Shown one piece after another: positions 52,580-62,026 of a stretch of DNA of 64,000 nt; within the stretch, counting starts at the first letter, position 1; each line of letters starts with the position of its first letter. The position numbers and the translations under genes are program-made. The stretch spans positions 62,001-126,000 of the forward strand of contig CAZYQW010000124.1 of assembly GCA_964649825.1 (NCBI GenBank), read 5' to 3'. The stretch comes from CAZYQW01 sp964649825 (GTDB lineage: Bacteria > Planctomycetota > B15-G4 > JADJEK01). A model generated the notes under the pieces. That model saw nothing but the letters and a program-made list of their open reading frames with translations, ran no database searches and had not been told where the DNA came from.

Positions 52580-53434
52580 ATGCTCACGTTCACGCTTTGG
52601 CTCGTCGTCCTTACGGGCGCCCACGCCGTTTCCACCGATACGAACGATCCCGAGCCGCCGGCTCCGATGACGGTGATGACGTTCAACCTGCGCTACGCGT
52701 CGGAGGAGGGCGAGAACCGGTGGTCCGACCGCCGGTCGGCGGTGGTCGACGTGATCCGCGAGTCGAATCCCGACCTGATCGGCACGCAGGAGGGGCTCTA
52801 CGAGCAGCTCCGCGACCTCGAGCGCGCGCTGCCCCACTACCGCTGGATCGGCCTCGGTCGCCGCGGCGGCAGCGCCGACGAGCACATGGCCGTCTTCTAC
52901 CGGACGGAGCGGTTCGAGCCGCTCGCCTACGACCACTTCTGGCTCGCCGAGACGCCGGATCGGATCGGGTCGCGCTCGTTCGACGCCGACCTTCCGCGCA
53001 TGGTCACGTGGGTGCGCTTCGAAGACCGACGCGCCGGTCGCCGGATCGAGCTATGGAACACGCACCTCGACCACCGCTCCCAGCACGCGCGCGAGGAGGG
53101 CGCGAAGCTGCTGCTGCAGAGGATCGATGATCGACGCGAGGAAGTCCCGCTCGTCCTGACCGGCGACTTCAACGCCCCCGCGAACGACCACGTCCACCGC
53201 CTCCTCACCGCGGACGGGGCGCTCGCCGACACGTTCGACTTCGCCGCTCGACCGGGCCCGGAGCACGGGACATTCCACGGCTTCGCGGGGGTTCCTCTGC
53301 GTCGCGGTCGCATCGACTGGATCCTTACCCGCGGCGCCTGGACCTGCGAGCGGGTCGCGATCGTCACCGAGGCCGTCGGCGGACGCTATCCGAGCGACCA
53401 CTTCCCGGTGATCGCCACGCTCCGGGTTCGCTGA
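52580..53434 (+). CDS. Exported endonuclease/exonuclease/phosphatase-family hydrolase
   Basis: 284 residues. A short N-terminal hydrophobic signal, then the EEP fold: MTFNLRYASEEGEN (metal Asn), IGTQEGLYEQL (metal Glu), LWNTHLDHRSQHAR (His), LTGDFNAPANDHVH (Asp/Asn pair), RIDWILTR and a final SDHFPVIATL with the catalytic Asp-His. Related extracellular members hydrolyse phosphodiesters or sugar phosphates. ATG 52580 has GGAGG 7 nt upstream and lies 24 bp after the bioA stop, so it may be read through from the biotin operon. Confidence 0.9.
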   Translation: MLTFTLWLVVLTGAHAVSTDTNDPEPPAPMTVMTFNLRYASEEGENRWSDRRSAVVDVIRESNPDLIGTQEGLYEQLRDLERALPHYRWIGLGRRGGSADEHMAVFYRTERFEPLAYDHFWLAETPDRIGSRSFDADLPRMVTWVRFEDRRAGRRIELWNTHLDHRSQHAREEGAKLLLQRIDDRREEVPLVLTGDFNAPANDHVHRLLTADGALADTFDFAARPGPEHGTFHGFAGVPLRRGRIDWILTRGAWTCERVAIVTEAVGGRYPSDHFPVIATLRVR

Positions 53435-53468
53435 CGGCTTCGATCCGACGCCCGGCGGAGAGTGACCC

Positions 53469-56231
53469 TCAGTCGCCGACTGCGTCGACGACGCGGCGCA
53501 GCGCGGGGAGGATCGCGTCCGCCATCGCCTCGTGCCCCGCGTCCGTCGGGTGCACCGGGTCCATGAAGAGGCGCCGCCCGCCGCGCGCGATGAGGAACGG
53601 CTTCGGATCGATCACCTCGAGCCCGTGGCGCGCCGCGACCGCGTCCATCTCCGCGTAGAACTCGCTCGCGAACACGCGCGGCCGGTCGCGATTCTCGAAG
53701 TACGGCTCCTTGATCAGGACGAGCCGAAAACCGTGCTCCCGGCTCGCGCGAACGAATCGTTCCAGCAGGCGTCCGAAGCGGGCCGGAACGTCTTTCAAGT
53801 CGTCGGGGACCGACCACGACTCTCCCGCCGTGAGAGCTCGCGTGATCCCGCGAATGCGCTCCGCCCGCTCGCCGATCTCGAGACCCAACCGAAGGTCGTC
53901 CAGCGTCGAGCGCGAGACGCCGACGTCGTTCGACGCGTCGAGATAGGCGAGCTCGTCCGCCACGCCGAGGCTGATCGCGTCGTTGTAGAAGAGCGAGAGA
54001 CACACGACTTCGGGAGCGAACCGGTGCAGGACGTTCTCGAAGAAGAAGAGCTGTCGCGTCCCGGTCGCGCCCGGCACTGCTCCGACGATCGCCTCGACGT
54101 TCCGCCCCTCGTCGCGCAGCCGCTCCTCGACGACGAAACCGTACGGCGTCTTCGCGCGATAGCCGTACGTGCTCGACGTCCCGAGGAACATGACGCGCTT
54201 CGTCCCCGGCGACTTCTCGATCGACGGCGACCGATTCCGCAGCGTGTGGTCCTTCAAGTAGAAGTTCCAACGCCGCAATGCGGGGTGCTGCACGTGCTCG
54301 AGGCCCGGCGTGAGGTGGTCGCCGTGCCAATCGACGATCCGGATCTCGCTCACCTGGACGTCCGTCGGCGGCCAGGCCGGAACGAGTCGCTGCTGGAACG
54401 CGAACGCCGCGCCGCCCAGGGCGTACGCGAGCAAGAGCACGTACTTCCAGCCGGCGAACCGCCGGCCGTGCGCCATCGGGAGGAACGTCAGGAACAGCAC
54501 CGTCGCGGCGAGCGCCGTCGCGACGGTGCCGGTCGATGCCCCCCCGGCCTTCTCGGTGAACGCCGCCGCCGCGGGAAGAACGGCGATCCCACCCGACGCG
54601 ATTGCGCGGACGAGTCCGATGCGCAGCAGCAGGACGACCAGGAGCGCGAAGCCGGCGAGCCACCCGAACATGGTCGCGGCGCCGGAGAGACGATCGCGCC
54701 ACGCGGACGGCAAAACCGCGCTCGCCTCGAGGGGCACCACGTCGACCGACTCCAGGAGCGCCCGTCCGCGCGCGGTCAGGATCGCGAGCCCGCCGGACGG
54801 ATACTTGCGGAACTCGGCGCGCGCGAGCGCGCGACCGTCCGCCGTCGCGACCACGCGGCGGCCGCGCACCTCAACGACGACCTCGATCGGCCGTCCCGCC
54901 GGAATCGGCAGCGCTCGCTCGCCGATCGGATCGAACCCGATCCGCGACGCGTCGTAGAAGCCGCCTCGCCACGCCGGGTCGGGCGACACGATCAACGCGA
55001 CGGCCTCGACGAGTTGCGGGTTCTCGTCGCGCACGCGGAGCTCGATGATCGCGTCCGGCTCCGCGGTGATCGTCGCCGAGAGCCGCAGGTCCCGCCAGCG
55101 CGCCGCCGACGTCCACGCCGAGTTCTCGCAGAGCTCGATCGGCGCCGTGGTCCGCTCGGGCGGCGGATCGGCCAGTACGCGAACCGCCTCCTCCTGCGCC
55201 CGGTGAAACGCGTACGCCCGATCGACGAACCCCGCCGCGGCGACCGTCGCTGCGGCGGTCGCCGCGAGACCGACGACGACCGCGACGACCGGAACGGCGC
55301 CCGGCGCATCGAGGTCGCGCCGCAGCCCGAAGACGGCGGGAAAGTACCCGACGACCGCGGCGACGACCCACGCGGCCGGAGTCATCATCTCGACGCCGAA
55401 CAGTCCGAGGCTCGCGCCGATCGCGCCGGGGACGAACAGTACGAGGGTCGCGAACGCGACGCGCGTGAACGAGGGGGCCCCGAGACAGAGCAGGCGGAGG
55501 AAGCAACCGGCCAACCCGAGCACCGCAAGCGCGACCGCGAGGTTCAGCCAGATCCCGGACGTCGGCGTGGACGCGGCTCGAAGGGATTGGAACGTCTCGT
55601 CGAGCTGGAACGGTTCGACGCTCCGATCGGCGCCGGCCGTTCCGGCGACGCTCATCCGGTTCACGATGATCGTGCCGCGCGTCGGCAACAGCGAGATCGA
55701 GTCGATCGCCTGTCTCGCGCCGAACTCGAGCGGTGCGCCGCCGTCGATGCGGAGGCGCGCGGCGCCGTCTTCTACCTTCAGCTCGAGCGTTGTCGCGCGT
55801 CCTGGCGCCAGGCCGTCCTCCAACTCCTGCATCGCGAGCCGACGACGCGGCTCGGCGGCACCGGACCACACCTCGACGCGTCGATCGTTCCACTCGATGA
55901 CGACCCACGATCCGCTCGACGGCTCGAGCGCGAGCTCGACCCTCGACTTCCGCGCCATGGAGACCAGATCGAACCGACACGCCTCGAATGCACACGGCAG
56001 CGAGTCGCTCCCGGAGTACCTGATCGAGTCGCCGGGCTCGAGTCGGAGGCGTCGAGCATCGAGGGAGAGGATCTCGCCGGACGGGTTCGTCGCGGTCCAG
56101 AGCGGTCCGCATGCGATCCACCGGCTCACGCCGGCGTCGGCACGAAACGACGAAACGACGCGCCCGGCGACGCCCATGGCGACGACGGCGGCGATGCCAA
56201 CGACGACCGCTCGGTTCCTTGGTCGAACCAT
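53469..56231 (-). CDS. Large membrane protein with C-terminal SGNH/GDSL-like hydrolase domain
   Basis: 920 residues. An N-terminal membrane anchor, then two beta-rich stretches that look like concanavalin/LamG-type sandwiches (about 45-205 and 375-500), several membrane segments between and after them (about 225-345, 505-640) and a soluble C-terminal domain (about 680-920). The latter has VMFLGTSSTYGYRAKT in place of the GDS block I and DPVHPTDAGHEAMAD with the Asp-x-x-His block V of SGNH hydrolases. Such membrane proteins often add or remove acyl groups on surface polysaccharides. The start lies 1 bp after the ETF-QO stop, so the two are co-transcribed. Confidence 0.78.
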   Translation of the reverse strand: MVRPRNRAVVVGIAAVVAMGVAGRVVSSFRADAGVSRWIACGPLWTATNPSGEILSLDARRLRLEPGDSIRYSGSDSLPCAFEACRFDLVSMARKSRVELALEPSSGSWVVIEWNDRRVEVWSGAAEPRRRLAMQELEDGLAPGRATTLELKVEDGAARLRIDGGAPLEFGARQAIDSISLLPTRGTIIVNRMSVAGTAGADRSVEPFQLDETFQSLRAASTPTSGIWLNLAVALAVLGLAGCFLRLLCLGAPSFTRVAFATLVLFVPGAIGASLGLFGVEMMTPAAWVVAAVVGYFPAVFGLRRDLDAPGAVPVVAVVVGLAATAAATVAAAGFVDRAYAFHRAQEEAVRVLADPPPERTTAPIELCENSAWTSAARWRDLRLSATITAEPDAIIELRVRDENPQLVEAVALIVSPDPAWRGGFYDASRIGFDPIGERALPIPAGRPIEVVVEVRGRRVVATADGRALARAEFRKYPSGGLAILTARGRALLESVDVVPLEASAVLPSAWRDRLSGAATMFGWLAGFALLVVLLLRIGLVRAIASGGIAVLPAAAAFTEKAGGASTGTVATALAATVLFLTFLPMAHGRRFAGWKYVLLLAYALGGAAFAFQQRLVPAWPPTDVQVSEIRIVDWHGDHLTPGLEHVQHPALRRWNFYLKDHTLRNRSPSIEKSPGTKRVMFLGTSSTYGYRAKTPYGFVVEERLRDEGRNVEAIVGAVPGATGTRQLFFFENVLHRFAPEVVCLSLFYNDAISLGVADELAYLDASNDVGVSRSTLDDLRLGLEIGERAERIRGITRALTAGESWSVPDDLKDVPARFGRLLERFVRASREHGFRLVLIKEPYFENRDRPRVFASEFYAEMDAVAARHGLEVIDPKPFLIARGGRRLFMDPVHPTDAGHEAMADAILPALRRVVDAVGD

Positions 56232-56232
56232 G

Positions 56233-57933
56233 TCAGAGATCGGTGTAGACCGGGCCTCCGCCACCCTCCGGCGTGACCCATTCGATCACCTGGTACGGAT
56301 CCATGATGTCGCACGTCTTGCAGTGGACGCAGTTCGACGCGTTGATGCGCAGCTTCCGGCGCCCGTCCTGCCGCTCGGGCGCATCGACCATCTCGTACAC
56401 CGCGGCCGGGCAGAAGTGCTGGCACGGGTTGCCGTACTCTTCGGCGCAAGTCGTCGAGCAATGGTCCGGATCGACGGTCACGACGAGGTGGCAGGGCTGG
56501 TCTTCCTCGTGCGTCGTCCCGGAGTTGAAGACGTCGGTCAGCTTGTCGAACGTCAGCTTGCCGTCGTACTTCGGCTTCTCGAGCCGCGCGCCGGCCGCGG
56601 CGAGCTTCTGCATCTTCTCGTGCCCGGCCTCGGCGTCGTACTTGTCGCGAAGGCCGCGCCCGCCGGTCACCATTTGGAGTCCGAGGTCGAGGAACGCCCA
56701 CGGCATGCCGCGGTCGAACGCCTGATGTACGTTCCGGACCGCGTAGAGCTCATCCTTGATCCAGGAGCGACGCACGCGATCCTCGAACGCGCCGAGCACG
56801 GCCGATGACGAGTCTCCTCTGACCATCGCCTCGAACGCGGTCTCCGCGGCGAGCATGCCGGTCTTGATCGCCGTGTGGATGCCCTTCAGGCGTGCGGGAT
56901 TCAGGTTCGAGCCCGCGTCGCCGACGAGGATGCAGCCGTCGACGTACGACTTCGGGCGCGACCACCAACCGCCTTCGGGAATCGCCTTCGCGCCGTAGCG
57001 CACCATCTCTCCGCCGCTCAGGAGCTCGCGCACGAACGCGTGCGTCTTGAACTCCTGGAACTTGCGGTGCGGGTCGGTCATCGGGTCGGCGTAGTCGAGC
57101 CCGGTCACGAAACCGACGCTGACGAGGTCCTCGCCCATGAAGTAGATGAACCCGCCGCCGAACTCATCGCGGGCAAGCGGGTAGCCCATCGTGTGGATGA
57201 CGCGGCCCTTGAACTTCGCGTCGCAGCCCGGAACGCGCCATACCTCCTTCACGCCGGTCGCGTACACCTGCGGGTTCTGGCCGTCGTCGAGCCTGAACTG
57301 CTTCACCAGCTTCTTGGTGAGCGAGCCCCGCGGACCCTCGGCGAGGATCGTCACCTTGGCGCGAACGTCCATGCCAGGCTCGAAGTTCGACTTCCTCTCG
57401 CCGTGCTTGTCGACCCCCTTGTCGCCCGTACGGACTCCGGCCACCCTGCCGTCTTCGACGATGAGATCGGCCGCGGGGAAGGATGCGAACACCTCGGCGC
57501 CGAGCGACTCGACCTTGCCGCTCAGCCACTTGCAGAGCCGATTGATCGACACGATGCGGTTGCCGACGTTGTGCAGCCACTTCGGGACCAGGAAGCCGGG
57601 GAGCTTCGTCGTGCCGCCTTCGGTGAAGTAGTAGACGTCGTCCGTCGAGCACGCGATGCCGGGACATCCCTGCGCCTCGAAGTCCGGAATCAGCTCCTTC
57701 AGCCCGGTCGGGTCCATGACCGCCCCGGAGAGAACGTGGTCGCCGACCGCCGCTCCCTTCTCGAGCACCGCGATCATCGCCTCGCTCAAGTCCGGCCCGT
57801 CCTTCTTGCCCGCCGCGACGTCCTCGTTGTGCTGGCTCAGGAGACGCCGCAGGTGATACGCGGCGGCGAGCCCGGCCGGGCCGGCGCCGACGATCACCGC
57901 GTCCAACTCGAGCACTTCACGTTCGTCGCTCAT
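56233..57933 (-). CDS. Electron-transfer flavoprotein-ubiquinone oxidoreductase
   Basis: 566 residues. Passes electrons from electron-transfer flavoprotein to the quinone pool at the membrane. FAD site VIVGAGPAGLAAAYHL near the N-terminus, GCPGIACSTDD, LAEGPRGSLTKKL, GCILVGDAGSNLNPARLKG and a C-terminal ferredoxin-like part with NPCQHFCPAAVYE and NASNCVHCKTCDIMDP, which holds the [4Fe-4S] cluster. Start ATG 57933 with GAGG upstream. ETF subunit genes are not in the window. It implies use of fatty acids or amino acids through acyl-CoA dehydrogenases. Confidence 0.95.
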   Translation of the reverse strand: MSDEREVLELDAVIVGAGPAGLAAAYHLRRLLSQHNEDVAAGKKDGPDLSEAMIAVLEKGAAVGDHVLSGAVMDPTGLKELIPDFEAQGCPGIACSTDDVYYFTEGGTTKLPGFLVPKWLHNVGNRIVSINRLCKWLSGKVESLGAEVFASFPAADLIVEDGRVAGVRTGDKGVDKHGERKSNFEPGMDVRAKVTILAEGPRGSLTKKLVKQFRLDDGQNPQVYATGVKEVWRVPGCDAKFKGRVIHTMGYPLARDEFGGGFIYFMGEDLVSVGFVTGLDYADPMTDPHRKFQEFKTHAFVRELLSGGEMVRYGAKAIPEGGWWSRPKSYVDGCILVGDAGSNLNPARLKGIHTAIKTGMLAAETAFEAMVRGDSSSAVLGAFEDRVRRSWIKDELYAVRNVHQAFDRGMPWAFLDLGLQMVTGGRGLRDKYDAEAGHEKMQKLAAAGARLEKPKYDGKLTFDKLTDVFNSGTTHEEDQPCHLVVTVDPDHCSTTCAEEYGNPCQHFCPAAVYEMVDAPERQDGRRKLRINASNCVHCKTCDIMDPYQVIEWVTPEGGGGPVYTDL

Positions 57934-58079
57934 GGCCTCTCCATCGATCGTGGGTCGGGCCAATATAGCGATCGCGAACGAACGGGCTCTTCGCGCCGAG
58001 CGAACGGCCGGGAATCGCCGCCGTGCCGCAGGTCTCGTCCCTCACCGCGCGACCTATGATGTCCGACATGACGTCCCGG

Positions 58080-58847
58080 ATGACGTTCCTGGTCGATACC
58101 CACTGCCACCTCGGCGCCGACGCGTTCGACGGCGACCGTGACGCGGTGATCGCGCGAGCGCGGGCGGCCGGCGTCGCGTGCGCGATCATCGTCGGCCAGA
58201 ATCCCGCCGAGAACCTCCGCGTCCTGTCGCTCTGCCGCGACGAACCGTTCCTGCGACCCGCCGTCGGCCAGCATCCCGATCAGCCGGACGAGGCCGCGGC
58301 GGAGGAGAGCCTGCGGATCGCCCGCGCGAACCTGAGCGACCTCGCGGCCATCGGCGAGGTCGGACTCGACCATCGGGTGGTGGAAGACCCCGACGTCAGG
58401 CGGACGCAGCTCCGGATCTTCCAACGCTTCATCGAGCTCGCCGTCGAGTGCGGCCTCGCGTTGACCGTCCACTCGCGCTCGGCCGGTCATTACGCGATCG
58501 ACGCGTTGATCGACGGCGGAGCTCCGCGCGCGGTGCTCCACGCGTTCGACGGCAAGGCGAAGTACGCGCTGCGGGGCTGCGAGGCCGGCTTCGGCTACTC
58601 GATTCCGCCCTCGATCGTCCGCTCCGAACAGAAGCGACGGCTCGTCGACGCCCTCCCGCTCGACGCGCTGCTCCTCGAGAGCGACGCCCCGGCTCTCGGG
58701 CCCACGCACGACGCCCGCAACGAGCCGGCCAACGTCGTCGTCGCCCTCGACGCCGTCGCCGCGATCAAGGCCGTCGAGCGGGACGAGGTCGCCGCCGCGA
58801 CGACCGCGAACGCGAGGCGGTTCTTCCGCCTGGATGGAGCGGCCTGA
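58080..58847 (+). CDS. TatD-family metal-dependent hydrolase
   Basis: About 255 residues. HxH metal pair in VDTHCHLG (H8/H10), catalytic Glu in AAIGEVGLDHR, further His in LTVHSRSAG and VLHAFDGK, and terminal Asp in LLLESDAPAL. TatD-like enzymes are DNases or related phosphodiesterases acting in DNA quality control. Several ATGs are clustered (58056, 58059, 58068, 58080); the last gives the usual short N-terminus just before the HxH motif. None has a clear Shine-Dalgarno. Confidence 0.88.
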   Translation: MTFLVDTHCHLGADAFDGDRDAVIARARAAGVACAIIVGQNPAENLRVLSLCRDEPFLRPAVGQHPDQPDEAAAEESLRIARANLSDLAAIGEVGLDHRVVEDPDVRRTQLRIFQRFIELAVECGLALTVHSRSAGHYAIDALIDGGAPRAVLHAFDGKAKYALRGCEAGFGYSIPPSIVRSEQKRRLVDALPLDALLLESDAPALGPTHDARNEPANVVVALDAVAAIKAVERDEVAAATTANARRFFRLDGAA

Positions 58848-58859
58848 CGCGGCTTTCCG

Positions 58860-60125
58860 TCAGTCCAGCTCCGGGGCTCCTGCGCCCACGACGTCGAAGT
58901 CGTTTCCGCCCTCGTCGACCTCCGTCCCGTCGGACGCGAAGTCGGTGCGGTTCTTCTTCGCCACGTTCTTGCTCAGGCGCGTGCCGGTGCCGCTGTTCTC
59001 GATGCCCTCCGCGCCGTTCCGCTTGACGACGTTCTGGTCGAGGTGCGTCGAATCGGCGCCGCCGTCGACGTCGACGCCGTCGCATGCGTTGTCGACCACC
59101 TGGTTTCGAAGCAGGACGCAGTTCGAGCTCAGCACCTGGATCCCGTCGCCCGCGCATCGCTCGACGCGATTCTCGACGAGGAGCTGCGAGTCGCCCTCGA
59201 CCCAGATCCCCGGCGCTCCGAGCGCGCCCGAGCGGCGGACGACGTTCGACTCGAGAGTGAGCTCGTACGACACCCCGCCGAGGCGCAACCCGGACGAGGA
59301 ACAGCGGTCGATCTCGTTCCCCTTCACGACGCCGTTCGCTCCGTAGACGACATAGATTCCGACGTCGCACCCCGACACGACGTTGCCGCGCAGGTCCGGG
59401 TTCCCCCCGGACGTCGTGATCCCGTTCGTTCCCGCGTCGAGGACGGACTCGACGATGCACTTGCGGATCGTCGGCCGCTGACCCGCGATTCCGATCCCCC
59501 CGCCGCCGCGGATGACCGCCACCCGTGAGGACTCGATCCACGCGTCGTCTCCGAAGATCTGGATCCCCTGCAGCCGATCGGTCTCGACCGTGACGCCGAT
59601 CACGCGGGCGAAGTTCCCCTCGATGCTCAAGCCGCCGGCGTTCCCGCGCAGCACGCAGTCGACGACCCGCATCTGCGCACACTGCTGGGCGAGGATCCCG
59701 TTGGCCGCACAGCCCGAGACATCGACTCCCTTCAGCACCACGTCGTCCGAGCCGGAGACCCGAAGACCGGCCCCGTTCTCATCGCTCCCGTCCGCGTTCC
59801 GAAACGCGACCCCGTCGATCTTCAGGCGCGGGCAGTTCGACACCACCAGCGCCGGTCCGGAGCCGGTCGCTCCGAGCGGGCGCGCGTCCACGACGACGGG
59901 TCCGAGCCCTTTGATCGTCAGTCCCGGTTTGTCGGTGACCGTGAAGTTCCCACGGTACTCGCCGGACTGCACGAGCACGACGTCACCCTCCTGGGCCGCG
60001 TCGAATCCGTCCTGGAGGTCGAGGATCCCGCTCGCGGGGTCCGGAACGGTGATCGTTCCACCGTCGGCCGCGCCCACGAACGACGCAATCAGCAGCGACG
60101 GGACGAGGCGAAGGAGAGCACGCAT
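58860..60125 (-). CDS. Secreted parallel beta-helix protein (NosD-like repeats)
   Basis: 421 residues. ATG 60125 with GAGG 5 nt upstream and signal peptide LLRLVPSLLIASFVGA. From about 25 on a regular beta-helix: GDVVLVQSGEYRGNFTV, LTIKGLGPVVVDARPLG, then short repeated coils such as NGILAQQCAQMRVVDCVLRG and DGIQVLSSNCVLLRNQVVDN. The C-terminus is acidic (EVDEGGNDFDVVG). Probably a cell-surface or periplasmic carbohydrate-interacting protein; no active site recognised. Convergent with the TatD gene and divergent from the sigma-factor operon. Confidence 0.85.
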   Translation of the reverse strand: MRALLRLVPSLLIASFVGAADGGTITVPDPASGILDLQDGFDAAQEGDVVLVQSGEYRGNFTVTDKPGLTIKGLGPVVVDARPLGATGSGPALVVSNCPRLKIDGVAFRNADGSDENGAGLRVSGSDDVVLKGVDVSGCAANGILAQQCAQMRVVDCVLRGNAGGLSIEGNFARVIGVTVETDRLQGIQIFGDDAWIESSRVAVIRGGGGIGIAGQRPTIRKCIVESVLDAGTNGITTSGGNPDLRGNVVSGCDVGIYVVYGANGVVKGNEIDRCSSSGLRLGGVSYELTLESNVVRRSGALGAPGIWVEGDSQLLVENRVERCAGDGIQVLSSNCVLLRNQVVDNACDGVDVDGGADSTHLDQNVVKRNGAEGIENSGTGTRLSKNVAKKNRTDFASDGTEVDEGGNDFDVVGAGAPELD

Positions 60126-60372
60126 GTCCACCTCGCGGGAGGGCGACCCGCGGACGGTTCATCGGACCCGGGCCGGATCGAGTGAAACGAAATCCCGACC
60201 GGCGGCGCGCCCGCCGCGACCGCGCGGCCGAGACGAGTCGACTCCGAAACACGGCGGCGCTCGATTTCCATCGGGAGGATCGCAGGATCGTTCCGTGAAT
60301 GGTCACGAAAGCCCGTTTCCTTTTTTTTCGCTTCACACGCGCCGCCGACGGAGGATCGATACCAGAGCAAAC

Positions 60373-60939
60373 ATGACCGAGACGGATCGTGAACTGACGA
60401 TGCGCGCGCGGGCGGGTCAGCGGGAGGCGTTCGACGCCCTCGTCGAGCGGCATGGCCCGACTCTGTTCACGTTCCTCCGCCGTGTCACCGGTCGAATCGA
60501 GGACGCCCAGGACTTGTTCCAAGAGACGTTCCTGCGGGCGTTTCGAGGCCTCCGCTCCTTGCGCAACCCGGATTCCTTCGGCGGTTGGGTGGCGAGAATC
60601 GCGATGAACGCGGTTCAGCGTCACTTCAGTCGCTCGCAGGCCGAGCTGCATTGGATCGAAGACGCCGATCCGTCGGACGAGGACGTGGAGCACGGCGATC
60701 CGCTCGAGTCGGAGGAGCGCCGTCGCACGGTCCGTGCCGCGATCACGCGGCTGCCCGACCGGCAACGTGCGGTGGTCTCGCTGCGTCTCGACATGGACCT
60801 GTCGTTCCAGGAGATCGCGAACATCCTCGGGATCCGCGAGGACAACGCGCGAGCTCACCACTATCAGGCGCTGCGATCGCTCCGGCGCATGCTGGAGTCG
60901 AACGTCGCCGAGACCCGTCGATCCGGAGATCTGCCATGA
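60373..60939 (+). CDS. ECF RNA polymerase sigma factor
   Basis: 188 residues. Region 2: GQREAFDALVERHGPTLFTFLRR, IEDAQDLFQETFLRAFRGL and GGWVARIAMNAVQRH; region 4: LPDRQRAVVSLRLDMDLSFQEIAN and NARAHHYQALRSLRRML. Stop overlaps the anti-sigma start by 4 bp, so the pair is translationally coupled. GGAGG lies 19 nt upstream of the ATG, longer than usual. An eight-T run at 60321-60328 precedes the gene. Confidence 0.93.
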   Translation: MTETDRELTMRARAGQREAFDALVERHGPTLFTFLRRVTGRIEDAQDLFQETFLRAFRGLRSLRNPDSFGGWVARIAMNAVQRHFSRSQAELHWIEDADPSDEDVEHGDPLESEERRRTVRAAITRLPDRQRAVVSLRLDMDLSFQEIANILGIREDNARAHHYQALRSLRRMLESNVAETRRSGDLP

Positions 60940-61388
60940 ACCCTCGTCCCGAGTGTCCCCTCGTCCAGGAGCGGCTCGTGCCGCTCCTCGAAGGCGAGCT
61001 GCCGCGCGGAGAGGCCGAGCTCGTGCGAGCGCACCTCGACGGCTGCGCTGCCTGCGCCGAGGAGTCCGCGACGTGGGCGACGCTACGGGACGACGTCCGC
61101 CGCGCGCGTCCCTCCTCGCACGGCCTGCGAGCCGCGATGCTCGGCCTCGCGGCGGGGCTGGATCGCGAGCGTCACGCGCTTCCCGCGCGCCGCTTCGTCG
61201 CGGCCGCGGCGGCCGTCTTGCTCGGCACTCTCGCGCTCGTTCGGGTCGATCCGCCTGCCGCGACGTGGAGAGGCGTGGAGGTCGCGTCACGCGCGTTGCG
61301 CTCCCGGATCGAGCGGATCGAGCGGACCCTCCCCCCGCTCTCGTTCGACACGATCACGCTCGTCCAGCCGATCGGAGAAGACCGATGA
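60936..61388 (+). CDS. Anti-sigma factor with zinc finger (ZAS type)
   Basis: 150 residues. N-terminal zf-HC2/ZAS motif VRAHLDGCAACAEE (His-x3-Cys-x2-Cys), which zinc-binding anti-sigma factors use to hold their sigma partner, then a helical segment, one membrane helix (about 85-103, FVAAAAAVLLGTLALV) and a periplasmic tail. The order sigma - anti-sigma with ATGA overlap is classic. Release signal unknown. Its own stop overlaps the next gene. Confidence 0.85.
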   Translation: MNPRPECPLVQERLVPLLEGELPRGEAELVRAHLDGCAACAEESATWATLRDDVRRARPSSHGLRAAMLGLAAGLDRERHALPARRFVAAAAAVLLGTLALVRVDPPAATWRGVEVASRALRSRIERIERTLPPLSFDTITLVQPIGEDR

Positions 61389-61864
61389 AGAAGCTCGTCC
61401 ACCTCCTCCGCGCCGGCTTGATCGGAGGGCTCGCGCTGGTCGTCGTCGGCGGCCTGATCGCGGCCACCGAGTCCTCGGGGCCACCGCCCGCGGCGGACGC
61501 GGTCGACGGGAATCCGCCGTCGGACCCGGCCACCACGAACGAGCCGCCCCGAGCGGACGCGCCGCACCCCCGAACGACCATGTTCCAGTTCGCGTTCGTG
61601 GGCGCCATCGTCGCGGTCCTCACGACCCTCATCCTCTTCCTGTTCCCGGTCGGCCCCGTCACCAAGATCGTCTACGGCGTCATCCTCGGCCCCGTCTTCC
61701 CCGTCGTCCTCTACGGAGCGGCGGAGATCCAGCGTGGCAATCCCGACAACGTGGGAGGCCTCGTCATGATCGGGATGCTGGTTGGACTGTTGGTGGGGCT
61801 GCTCGAAGCGAGCCGCGTCTTGTCCGAGCGGAGCGCCGCGCGCGCCGGGACCGACGGCGGATGA
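61385..61864 (+). CDS. Small membrane protein of the sigma/anti-sigma operon
   Basis: 159 residues, no family recognised. Four hydrophobic segments (about 8-28, 68-90, 95-112, 122-145), with a Pro/Asp-rich loop between the first and second (GPPPAADAVDGNPPSDPATTN). ATG overlaps the anti-sigma stop. It could sense or transmit the signal to the anti-sigma factor, or be the main target of the sigma factor; neither is shown by the sequence. Confidence 0.75.
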   Translation: MKKLVHLLRAGLIGGLALVVVGGLIAATESSGPPPAADAVDGNPPSDPATTNEPPRADAPHPRTTMFQFAFVGAIVAVLTTLILFLFPVGPVTKIVYGVILGPVFPVVLYGAAEIQRGNPDNVGGLVMIGMLVGLLVGLLEASRVLSERSAARAGTDGG

Positions 61865-61890
61865 AGGGGTTCGGATGAAGGAGGTCGAAG

Positions 61891-61977
61891 TGGTGCCGGG
61901 AACAGGACTTGAACCTGCACTCCCTAACGGGAACTTGGCCCTCAACCAAGCGCGTCTGCCAATTCCGCCATCCCGGC
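61891..61977 (-). tRNA. tRNA-Leu (GAG), CCA encoded
   Basis: Minus strand. Acceptor arms GCCGGGA (window 61971-61977) and TCCCGGC (61895-61901) pair perfectly over 7 bp, with discriminator A and encoded CCA (61891-61893). Anticodon stem CTTGG/CCAAG closes loop TTGAGGG with anticodon GAG at 61941-61943, reading CTC/CTT leucine codons. The long variable arm (class II) and T arm CAGG-TTCAAGT-CCTG are typical of tRNA-Leu. Confidence 0.97.
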
Positions 61978-62026
61978 ACGGATGGAAACGGAGGATTCTA
62001 ACGAGCCGGTCGCGGACGTAAAGCCC

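Noticed and set aside
60321..60328. Eight-T run as an intrinsic terminator
   Set aside because: No clear hairpin directly precedes it, and it lies upstream of the sigma-factor gene in a divergent region.
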